DNA of 40,008 bases, taken from positions 1 through 40,008 of the forward strand of contig JAOINI010000009.1 in NCBI GenBank assembly GCA_028139285.1, given 5' to 3'. The notes beneath the pieces were generated by a model that ran no database searches, had not been told where the DNA came from, and saw only the letters and a list, made by a program, of their open reading frames with translations. Below are positions 33,516 through 40,008 of the stretch, one piece after another (position 1 is the first letter of the stretch; every line of letters starts with the position of its first letter). The translations under genes and the position numbers were made by a program. This DNA is from Candidatus Pelagibacter sp. (GTDB taxonomy: Bacteria; Pseudomonadota; Alphaproteobacteria; Pelagibacterales; Pelagibacteraceae).

Positions 33516-34046
33516 ATGAAGATTTTTAACAGTCAGAATGAATATGGCCTATTGGCCAAATTGTTCCACTGGGTCACATTTATTGTCCTAATAGCCCAAG
33601 TTCCTTTTGGATTTTATTTGGTAGGGCTTGAATTTTCTGATGAAAGAATTGAACTTGAAAATATACATATCCTTGTTGGAATAACTGTTTTTTATCTTAC
33701 TTTGTTTAGACTAATTTGGAAATTTTTTAACCAAAGTCTATCAGAAACTAAAAGTTTTTTTAAAGGACAAGTCTTCATTGGAAAGGCTAACCATTTTTTG
33801 CTTTATGTAACTATTTTTTCCATAACAATTTCTGGCGTTCTTAAGAAACTTTATATGGGAGAAACTCTTAATTTTATATTTTTTAAATACGGATTTGAGA
33901 AAGATAATTTTGTTTTAGCTGATGCTTATTACCAAGTTCATATTTACGCTAATTACTTATTATTAGCACTTGTAAGTCTGCATATACTTGCAGTGATTGT
34001 TCATCATTTTATTTTTAAGGATAAAATCTTAAACAAAATTACTTAG
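33516..34046 (+). CDS. Cytochrome b561
   Basis: Membrane dihaem protein of 176 residues with four predicted helices. Candidate haem histidines are in KLFHWVTF (His17), NIHILVG, KANHFLLY and the C-terminal VSLHILAVIVHHFIF. The fold transfers electrons across or along the inner membrane, often to or from periplasmic c-type cytochromes; superoxide oxidation is known for one E. coli member. It is divergent from DUF411 and convergent with DUF4396 (4-nt overlap). Direction of electron flow is not known. Confidence 0.92.
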   Translation: MKIFNSQNEYGLLAKLFHWVTFIVLIAQVPFGFYLVGLEFSDERIELENIHILVGITVFYLTLFRLIWKFFNQSLSETKSFFKGQVFIGKANHFLLYVTIFSITISGVLKKLYMGETLNFIFFKYGFEKDNFVLADAYYQVHIYANYLLLALVSLHILAVIVHHFIFKDKILNKIT

Positions 34047-34480
34047 TGGCAAGCTTCGTTGAACTTTTTTAATCTCCAATAATTATATGGCCAAGGCGTA
34101 ATAAATCCAACAGCTAACATTATCGGCACAACCCACCAAGTTAAAATAGCTCCTCCTGTAAGAAAATAATCAGTAGCATTCATGGCGATTTCCATGCTTA
34201 CCATTGAGATTAAACTCATTCCAACAGCTGTTTTAAAAGCTAACTTAAAAGAAAAGTTTTGTCTTAATAAAATAATTGTTTCTAAAATTATACTTGTAAT
34301 AATTCCGTTAATTATCGCTAGAACCATAATTGCTAATACAGGAAAGGGGATTTTAGTTAATTGAAAAAACAAAATAGTTCCAAAATCACCAATAGAGCAA
34401 CCAAGTAAACACCAAAATGTATTTTTGGCACTTCTGGACCAAGTGTGTTTGCAGCTCCAATGAAAAGTTTCAGAACTCAT
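34043..34480 (-). CDS. DUF4396 membrane protein
   Basis: Membrane protein of 145 residues with about four helices. The start FHWSCKHTWSRSAKNTFWCLLGCSIGDFG with its two tryptophans, three cysteines and two histidines is the DUF4396 hallmark. The central segment SMVSMEIAMNATDYFL is also typical. Cys/His residues at the start suggest metal or haem contact, but function is unknown. It overlaps the 112-residue membrane protein upstream by 4 nt and cytochrome b561 (convergent) by 4 nt. Confidence 0.85.
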   Translation of the reverse strand: MSSETFHWSCKHTWSRSAKNTFWCLLGCSIGDFGTILFFQLTKIPFPVLAIMVLAIINGIITSIILETIILLRQNFSFKLAFKTAVGMSLISMVSMEIAMNATDYFLTGGAILTWWVVPIMLAVGFITPWPYNYWRLKKFNEACH

Positions 34481-34815
34481 GATAAAAAATTCGCAAAATA
34501 CTTATGAATGAAAAAACCTAAAGTTAATAGGAGTATTCCAGTGCCATAGATCATCCAAAAATTCATATTGAATTGTTTTGCGAAGAAAAAAGGAAGAAAA
34601 AATAAGTAACTTACTGGTACAGCAACTAAAATACTTTTTGCATACAAGACTGTTTTTTCAACGTTGGAATGTTCAAAATAAACAAAAGCAATCGCAATTA
34701 ATGAAGCCATAGGTAAGGCAATTATAAAACCTGCCATCCTAGGGTTTTGACCTGCAAGCCATGATGAGAAGGCTATAATTAATCCAGCAAACAAAGCTTT
34801 TAGTGCAAATATCAT
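34477..34815 (-). CDS. Small membrane protein, DUF3147-like
   Basis: Protein of 112 residues with four predicted helices and no charged core. NPRMAGFIIALPMASLIAIAF between helices one and two resembles DUF3147 proteins, and the final segment GFFIHKYFANF is short and basic. Function unknown. It overlaps DUF4396 by 4 nt and abuts csaA, so csaA, this gene and DUF4396 probably form one unit. Confidence 0.7.
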   Translation of the reverse strand: MIFALKALFAGLIIAFSSWLAGQNPRMAGFIIALPMASLIAIAFVYFEHSNVEKTVLYAKSILVAVPVSYLFFLPFFFAKQFNMNFWMIYGTGILLLTLGFFIHKYFANFLS

Positions 34816-35151
34816 TTAGGCAATATCTAATCCATTATCAGTTTTCTGTGATGGATGCACTAGGACAACTTTTCCGTCCTTTTCAATTGCGCCAAGCACT
34901 AAAACTTCTGATGTAACGCCAGCTATATTTTTTGTCGGAAAATTACAAACCCCAATTACCTGTTTACCTACTAAATTTTCAGGAGTGTAATAGTGAGTAA
35001 TCTGCGCTGAAGATTGTTTAATGCCTATCTCTTTTCCAAAATCTACCTTAACTACTAATGAAGGTTTTCTTGCTTTCTCATTTACTTTTACCTCTAAAAC
35101 AGTACCAACTTTAATCTGCACTTTCTTAAAATCATCATAAGTTATTTCCAT
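34816..35151 (-). CDS. csaA: CsaA-like tRNA-binding domain protein
   Basis: Single OB-fold protein of 111 residues. It matches CsaA: FKKVQIKVGTVLEV near 9-22, KPSLVVKVDFG, IKQSSAQITHYYTPENLVGKQV, and CNFPTKNIAGVTSEVLVLGA. Members bind tRNA structurally and have been described as export-related chaperones in Bacillus; the cell role is not settled. It is preceded by AAAGG about 6 nt before the ATG. Downstream genes abut or overlap it. The strong terminator at 35172-35195 separates it from livJ. Confidence 0.9.
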   Translation of the reverse strand: MEITYDDFKKVQIKVGTVLEVKVNEKARKPSLVVKVDFGKEIGIKQSSAQITHYYTPENLVGKQVIGVCNFPTKNIAGVTSEVLVLGAIEKDGKVVLVHPSQKTDNGLDIA

Positions 35152-35171
35152 AAATTCCTTTCTATAAATAA

Positions 35172-35195
35172 AAAAGGGGGCCTAAGCCCCCTTTT
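35172..35195 (-). terminator. Rho-independent terminator after livJ
   Basis: A perfect 10-bp stem (AAAAGGGGGC at 35172-35181 with GCCCCCTTTT at 35186-35195) and 4-nt loop, followed on the minus strand by a U-rich tail. It lies 21 nt after the livJ stop, marking the end of the liv transcript. It is the best terminator in the window. Confidence 0.92.
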
Positions 35196-35215
35196 AAATT
35201 AGTTAAGCAAATGGT

Positions 35216-36319
35216 TTACAGTTCTTTGTATTTACCTTTGCTCCACTCATAAAATACATAACCTGGTAAGCTCACGTCACCTTTTCTGTCAAAGCTTAGT
35301 GAACCGATTACAGTATCAAACTTACCTTTTCTCATTACTTTAAGAACTTTAGCAGGATCGTTTGTTCCAGCTTGATTAGCAGCTTGTTCGAATACTTGTA
35401 ACGCAGCATATGAATAAAGAACATAACCTTCTGGCTCAATACCAGCAGCTTTAAATTCTTTTACAACACTTGCAGCAGCAGGGTTATTTCTTGGATCTGG
35501 AGAGAAAGTCATTAAAGTACCTTCGCCTGCATTTCCTGTTATATCCCAATACTCAGCTGTAACTAATGCGTCACCGCTGATTAATTTAGTTTTCATACCT
35601 TGATCTCTCATTTGTCTTACGATCAAACCACCTTCTGTGTGGTAACCACCAAGATATACTGCATCAATGTTATTTGATTTTAGTTTTGAAACTAAAGCAG
35701 AATAGTCTTTTTCACCTGCTGTATAAGCTTCGTACATAGCTTCTTTAAGGCCAGCTTTCTTCATGTTTTTTCTAGTCGCATCTGCTAAACCTTTTCCGTA
35801 AGCAGTTTTATCATGAAGGATAGCTACTTTTTTACCTTTGTAGTTTTCAGCTAAGAATTTACCAGCAACTTCACCTTGCTGATCATCTCGACCACAAACT
35901 CTAAAAGTATATTTACCACCTTTATCCGTTAACGCTGGATTTGTTGAAGCTGGTGAAACTTGAATAATTCCTTCTTCATTGTATACCGCTGAAGCTGGAA
36001 TTGAAGAACCAGAGCAGAAGTGACCTGCAACGTAAGCTACACCTTGACCAGCAAATTTGTTGGCTACAGCAACAGCTTGTTTAGGATCGCAAGCATCGTC
36101 TCCGATTTCTAATTTTACTTTCTCACCATTAATTCCACCTTTTTTATTAACGTGCTTTAACCACATTTCAGCACCAGCTTTTAACTGAGCACCAAATGAA
36201 GCATACTGACCTGACATTGGTCCAGCAGAAGCAACAACAACGTCAGCTTTAGCTGATACTGTTGCAAGCATTAATGTTCCGGCAATTAATGAAAGAAGTT
36301 TATTGAACGTTCTTAACAT
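35216..36319 (-). CDS. livJ: Branched-chain amino acid-type ABC substrate-binding protein
   Basis: Periplasmic type-I binding protein of 367 residues. Residues 1-25 form a signal peptide ending AKA; the mature part starts DVVVASAGPMSGQYASFG, as in LivJ/LivK. It has the bilobed pattern of the family, with VSPASTNPALTD and FRVCGRDDQQGEVAGKF. It is last in the liv gene order, 78 nt behind livF, preceded by AAAGGGA at the start codon and followed by a strong terminator. A separate promoter for high expression is likely. Ligand may be leucine, isoleucine, valine or a broader set. Confidence 0.95.
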   Translation of the reverse strand: MLRTFNKLLSLIAGTLMLATVSAKADVVVASAGPMSGQYASFGAQLKAGAEMWLKHVNKKGGINGEKVKLEIGDDACDPKQAVAVANKFAGQGVAYVAGHFCSGSSIPASAVYNEEGIIQVSPASTNPALTDKGGKYTFRVCGRDDQQGEVAGKFLAENYKGKKVAILHDKTAYGKGLADATRKNMKKAGLKEAMYEAYTAGEKDYSALVSKLKSNNIDAVYLGGYHTEGGLIVRQMRDQGMKTKLISGDALVTAEYWDITGNAGEGTLMTFSPDPRNNPAAASVVKEFKAAGIEPEGYVLYSYAALQVFEQAANQAGTNDPAKVLKVMRKGKFDTVIGSLSFDRKGDVSLPGYVFYEWSKGKYKEL

Positions 36320-36397
36320 ATTATTTCCCTTTGTTATTAATTAATTAATTATTGATATTGAACACCTTAATTACAATCTTGTAAATATGAAAAAAAG

Positions 36398-37117
36398 TTA
36401 ATTTTTTGCCCCACCTTCGAGATAAGCGGCTTGTATGTCTTTATTTTTGAGCAACTCTTGGCCAGAACCCTTAATGGTCACTTTGCCATTAACTAAAACA
36501 TATGCTCTGTCTGCAAGCTCCAAAGCTTTTTTAGCATTTTGTTCAACTAAAAAAATAGTAACATTTTTTTCTTTATTAATATTTTTTATTGAAACAAAAA
36601 TTTGATTAACTAATTTAGGAGCTATCCCTAGTGAAGGTTCATCTAATAAAAGCACTTTAGGTTTACTCATTAGTGCTCTTCCAATAGCTAGCATTTGTTG
36701 TTCTCCTCCTGAAAGTGTTCCACCTCTCTGAGTTTTTCTATCGCTTAACACAGGAAATAAATCATAAACTTCCTTAATATCGTTTTCAAAATACTTCCCT
36801 TTTTCATTTGCATGAGCACCTAACCTTAAGTTTTCTTCTACAGTTAATCTTGAAAATATTCTTCTTCCTTCAGGAACTTGGCAAATACCCATATCAACAA
36901 TTTTGTGGGGCTGTTTGTTCTCAATATTCTCACCGTTAAAAACTATATTTCCTCTTTTAGCTTTATTCACGCCACTAATAGTCATTAGCAAAGTTGATTT
37001 ACCTGCTCCGTTAGAGCCAATTAAAGAAACAATTTCACCATCATTCACGTCAAGATCAACTCCTCTCAAAGCTTGTATCTTCCCATAAAATGTTTCAACA
37101 TTAGAAATTTTAAGCAT
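36398..37117 (-). CDS. livF: Liv-type ABC transporter ATPase LivF
   Basis: Cytoplasmic ATPase of 239 residues. Walker A is IGSNGAGKST near 33-42, signature LSGGEQQ at about 138, Walker B VLLLDEPSLG, and the H-loop position is replaced by FLVEQN, as typical of LivF. It pairs with LivG to drive uptake. Start shares a base with the livG stop region. A 78-nt AT-rich gap follows before livJ. Confidence 0.96.
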   Translation of the reverse strand: MLKISNVETFYGKIQALRGVDLDVNDGEIVSLIGSNGAGKSTLLMTISGVNKAKRGNIVFNGENIENKQPHKIVDMGICQVPEGRRIFSRLTVEENLRLGAHANEKGKYFENDIKEVYDLFPVLSDRKTQRGGTLSGGEQQMLAIGRALMSKPKVLLLDEPSLGIAPKLVNQIFVSIKNINKEKNVTIFLVEQNAKKALELADRAYVLVNGKVTIKGSGQELLKNKDIQAAYLEGGAKN

Positions 37118-37908
37118 TATTCATCTACTCCTAAGTAGGCTTCAATAACTTCTTTACTATTTTTAGTTTGATCAGCTGTGCCTTCAAAAATCTTTTTACC
37201 ATAATTCAAAACAACAACATGATCAGAGATCCCCATTACTACACTCATATCATGTTCAATTAATAAAATTCCCGTATGTTTTTCTGTTTTGATAAATTTT
37301 AATAATTTATTTAATTCTGCAGATTCTTTTGGATTTAATCCCGCAGCTGGTTCATCTAAACACAATAATCTTGGCTCGATACACATCGCACGAACAATTT
37401 CTAATTTTCTTTGATCACCATAAGGCAGGTCTCCAGCATTATCATCTGCTCTATGAGTTAAACCAATAATATCTAACCAGTATTTTGCTTTATCAACTGC
37501 CTGCTGTTCTTTATCTCTATAGGTCTTAAGATTAAGTAGACCAAATAAAGAATAACCCGAGGCAACCATTAATTCATTGTGTTGAGCCACTAGCAAATTT
37601 TCAAGCACAGACATTGCTGGAAATAATCTAATATTTTGAAAAGTTCTAGCTACTTTTGCAACATAAGCTATTTTAAAATCTGTATATTTTCTTAATGAAA
37701 TTTTACTATCCTCTTTGTGTAAGAACATTTGACCGTTAGTAGGTTTATAAAATCCTGTTAGACAATTGAATACAGTAGTTTTCCCTGCACCGTTAGGTCC
37801 AATGATAGACGTAATTTGATTGTTTTTTGCATCAAAACTTAAATCATCAATTGCAGTCAAACCACCAAACTTCATTGTCAAATTTTCTACTGATAATAAA
37901 TTGCTCAT
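37117..37908 (-). CDS. livG: Liv-type ABC transporter ATPase LivG
   Basis: Cytoplasmic ATPase of 263 residues. Walker A is IGPNGAGKTTVFN, then FQNIRLFPAMSVLENL in the Q-loop region; the signature is the LivG variant LPYGDQRKLEI; Walker B is LLCLDEPAAGLNPKE and the switch histidine is in LLIEHDMSVV. It overlaps livM by 4 nt and shares a base with livF, so livM-livG-livF are translationally coupled. Confidence 0.96.
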   Translation of the reverse strand: MSNLLSVENLTMKFGGLTAIDDLSFDAKNNQITSIIGPNGAGKTTVFNCLTGFYKPTNGQMFLHKEDSKISLRKYTDFKIAYVAKVARTFQNIRLFPAMSVLENLLVAQHNELMVASGYSLFGLLNLKTYRDKEQQAVDKAKYWLDIIGLTHRADDNAGDLPYGDQRKLEIVRAMCIEPRLLCLDEPAAGLNPKESAELNKLLKFIKTEKHTGILLIEHDMSVVMGISDHVVVLNYGKKIFEGTADQTKNSKEVIEAYLGVDE

Positions 37909-39173
37909 TTCTTATCTCCGTGCATAAGAATAGTAGGTTTTCTGTTTGCTAAAATTCCTTTTGGTTTAAACACCATAATTAAGACCATCGCTCCACCAAA
38001 AGCGATCATCCTGTATTGCTCTAAATCTCTGAACATTTCTGTAATTCCTATTAAAAAAATTGATGCGAGAACTACTCCAGTTTGCGAGCCCATACCGCCT
38101 AATACAACAATAGCAACAATGATTGCGGACTCAATGAATGTAAAACTTTCTGGACTTATAAATGCTTGTCGCGTTGCAAAAAATGAACCAGCGAAACCAC
38201 CAAACATAGCTCCAATAGCAAAAGCAGTTAGTTTTGTGTTTGTAGGGTTTACACCTAATGATTTACATGCGATCTCATCTTCTCTTAAAGCTTCCCATGC
38301 TCTACCAACAGGAAGTTTTCTTATTTTTAACGTAAAGTAATTTGTAATTAAGGCTAAAACTAAAATTAAATAGTATAGAAATATTATTCGGTGCATTGTT
38401 GAATATTCAAGATTGAAAAACAAATGAAAACTTGTTTCTCCTTCATCTGGAGATCTTTTAAAAGGTAATCCAAAAAAAGATGGTCGTGGTATTCCAGTGA
38501 TACCATCAGGACCGTTTGTTACTTCATACCAATTGATCAAAATAATTCTTATTATTTCTCCAAATCCTAAAGTAACAATTGCAAGATAATCTCCTCTTAA
38601 TCTCAAAACAGGAAAGCCAAGTAAAATTCCAAAAAAAGCTGCAAACAATCCTGCCAAAGGTAAACAAATCCAAAAAGACCAACCGAATGTTGTGGCGATC
38701 AATGCATAAGAATATGCACCAACTGCATAGAAAGCTACATAGCCCAAGTCAAGAAGACCAGCCAAACCAACAACGATATTTAATCCCCAACCAAGCATGA
38801 TGTAAGTTAAAATCATTATCGCTACATCCATAAAATATCTGTCAGTAAAAGGTAAAAAAGGAAATACAACAGCAAATAAAATTGCGGTAATTGCAAAGTG
38901 TTTTGCTTTATCCTCTGTTATGGCTGAAAATTTAGAGGCTAGCTTTGAAAAAATAGTAAATTCAGTTGTTCTAGCTGAATTTAAATTGATTAAAAATCGA
39001 CCTAAAATACAAAGTCCAACTAATACAAAAACGACACCCCATTGAGGAGTAATAAATAAACCTTCTCCTTTGGATGCAGTTCTAAGACCAACTATCGGGC
39101 CAAACAAAGCTAAAGCGATAAAGCCTGTAAATAAACTATCTTTAAATGACTGAATAATATCTTTCTTTTCCAT
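37905..39173 (-). CDS. livM: Liv-type ABC transporter permease LivM
   Basis: Inner-membrane permease of 422 residues. An N-terminal extension of about 100 residues with two or three extra helices precedes the conserved core: MLGWGLNIVVGLAGLLDLGYVAFYAVGAY, then LGFPVLRLRGDYLAIVTLGFGEI, and GRAWEALREDEIACKSLGVN, the loop that contacts the ATPase. The family core is about 300 residues, so the N-terminus is longer than average but seen in other LivM proteins. It shares one base with livH and overlaps livG by 4 nt. Confidence 0.95.
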   Translation of the reverse strand: MEKKDIIQSFKDSLFTGFIALALFGPIVGLRTASKGEGLFITPQWGVVFVLVGLCILGRFLINLNSARTTEFTIFSKLASKFSAITEDKAKHFAITAILFAVVFPFLPFTDRYFMDVAIMILTYIMLGWGLNIVVGLAGLLDLGYVAFYAVGAYSYALIATTFGWSFWICLPLAGLFAAFFGILLGFPVLRLRGDYLAIVTLGFGEIIRIILINWYEVTNGPDGITGIPRPSFFGLPFKRSPDEGETSFHLFFNLEYSTMHRIIFLYYLILVLALITNYFTLKIRKLPVGRAWEALREDEIACKSLGVNPTNTKLTAFAIGAMFGGFAGSFFATRQAFISPESFTFIESAIIVAIVVLGGMGSQTGVVLASIFLIGITEMFRDLEQYRMIAFGGAMVLIMVFKPKGILANRKPTILMHGDKK

Positions 39174-40008
39174 TAAACCTTCTCGATATCAGGTTTTCCA
39201 AGAAATCCAGTTGGAAAGAAAATTAAAACTATAATTAGAACACTAAAAGCTGCAACATCTTTGTATTCTATTGAAACATATCCAGACCACATTGTTTCTA
39301 TTAAACCAATTAGTAGTCCACCTAACATTGCTCCAGGTAAAGAACCAATTCCTCCTAGCACTGCAGCGGTAAAAGCTTTTATTCCTGCTAAAAACCCAAT
39401 ATAAAAATCAATTACACCGTAATAAAGAACAAACATCATTCCAGCTACTGAAGCTAATGAAGATCCAATAATAAATGTTATAGATATTGTTCTATCTACA
39501 TTAATTCCTAGTAACGCTGTCATTGTTCTATCTTGTTCACAAGCTCTCTGAGCTCTACCTAAATCTGTTTTTGTAATAAGATAAGTAAAAATACCCATCA
39601 AGATAATTGTTAAGATAACTATAAAAATTTGAAGATAGCTTACTGTTACAACAAACTCAGAGTTTTTAAAAAATTCTAAACCTCCAGAGATTAATGGCTG
39701 CATTGGTTTCACTCTTGCACCTTGAGCAACTTGAACATAGTTTTGAAGTACAATTGACATTCCTAAAGCAGAAATAAGTGGAGCTAGTCTAAAAGATCCT
39801 CTTAAAGGTTTGTAAGCTAATTTTTCTACTGTCCAGCCATAACAAGCAGTGAAAAGCATAGCTATTAGCAAAACTAAAAGTAAAATTATTGGTAATGCCA
39901 CTCCAGTTAGACCAAAGATTATAAATGAAATTAAAGCAACAAAAGCTCCGATCATAAAAATATCTCCATGAGCAAAATTAATCATTCCAATAATTCCATA
40001 AACCATTG
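39173..40008 (-). CDS. livH: Liv-type ABC transporter permease LivH (5' end outside window)
   Basis: Partial permease: 277 residues run from the window edge to the stop at 39173. The visible start MVYGIIGMINFAHGDIFMIGAF is internal to LivH, where about 20 residues normally precede it, so the true start lies past 40008. Conserved features include GRAQRACEQDRTMTALLGIN, the ATPase-contact loop, and KAFTAAVLGGIGSLPGAMLGG. Its stop overlaps the livM start. Upstream regulation is not visible. Confidence 0.95.
   Translation of the reverse strand, partial: MVYGIIGMINFAHGDIFMIGAFVALISFIIFGLTGVALPIILLLVLLIAMLFTACYGWTVEKLAYKPLRGSFRLAPLISALGMSIVLQNYVQVAQGARVKPMQPLISGGLEFFKNSEFVVTVSYLQIFIVILTIILMGIFTYLITKTDLGRAQRACEQDRTMTALLGINVDRTISITFIIGSSLASVAGMMFVLYYGVIDFYIGFLAGIKAFTAAVLGGIGSLPGAMLGGLLIGLIETMWSGYVSIEYKDVAAFSVLIIVLIFFPTGFLGKPDIEKV

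Noticed and set aside
36330..36352. TTAATTAATTAATTA run upstream of livJ as a tandem repeat
   Set aside because: Short AT-rich simple sequence expected at this base composition; at most part of a promoter.
1..40008. tRNA, rRNA, CRISPR, IS elements, prophage genes
   Set aside because: No cloverleaf-like segment, regularly spaced repeats, transposase or phage structural gene was seen on reading both strands.

Overview
The window looks like a SAR11-clade marine alphaproteobacterium (Candidatus Pelagibacter or a close relative). The DNA is very AT-rich and the genes are packed end to end, with many 1-14 nt overlaps and no intergenic stretch over 300 bases. The content also fits: tandem ammonium transporters, a glycine riboswitch on the gcv operon, an acuI-like reductase and a liv ABC transporter. 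The taxon is inferred from style and gene content, not from a marker gene. I see no rRNA, tRNA, IS element, prophage or CRISPR array.

Layout. 1-2391: two paralogous amt genes, the first cut by the window edge, with a G+C-rich hairpin between them. 2531-6579: HU, then a minus-strand run folE-acuI-lysR-rseP. 6648-8100: hisI, a 2OG-Fe(II) oxygenase and a DUF2237 gene. 8097-20891: an accessory block dominated by light and oxidant damage functions. It holds two unusual photolyase-family proteins in convergent operons, DUF393 and DUF2256 partners, periplasmic MsrA, TspO, Fe-SOD, two SDRs, and a lipid module (DUF3833, CFA-type methyltransferase, DUF1365, COG2907 flavoprotein). A histidinol-phosphatase-like gene sits inside it. 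20901-25432: gcvP, gcvH and gcvT behind a tandem glycine riboswitch. 25463-35151: EamA and MATE transporters, TerC, a renalase-like flavoprotein, aconitase, a LysE exporter, a small redox/metal module (cytochrome c', DUF411, cytochrome b561, DUF4396) and CsaA. 35216-40008: a liv-type amino acid ABC transporter, cut in livH.

How the parts fit. The block at 8.6-20.9 kb reads as a photo-oxidative stress island for a surface-ocean cell: DNA repair by light, methionine and superoxide repair, and membrane lipid modification. The lipid module resembles the singlet-oxygen-induced sigmaE/ChrR operons of Rhodobacter, but no sigmaE or ChrR gene is seen here. The flavoprotein gene starts only 9 nt after gcvP, so the lipid module may be read through from the glycine-controlled gcv operon.

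The observations most worth a second look are four. First, a photolyase relative whose flavin domain comes before an antenna-like alpha/beta domain (11356-12492), which looks like a circular permutation. Second, an FeS-BCP-type photolyase that has lost three of the four cluster cysteines (9409-10890). Third, a 10-bp complementarity between the glycine riboswitch linker and the gcvT ribosome-binding site. Fourth, a C5-loop hairpin upstream of a G5 Shine-Dalgarno sequence between the amt genes.
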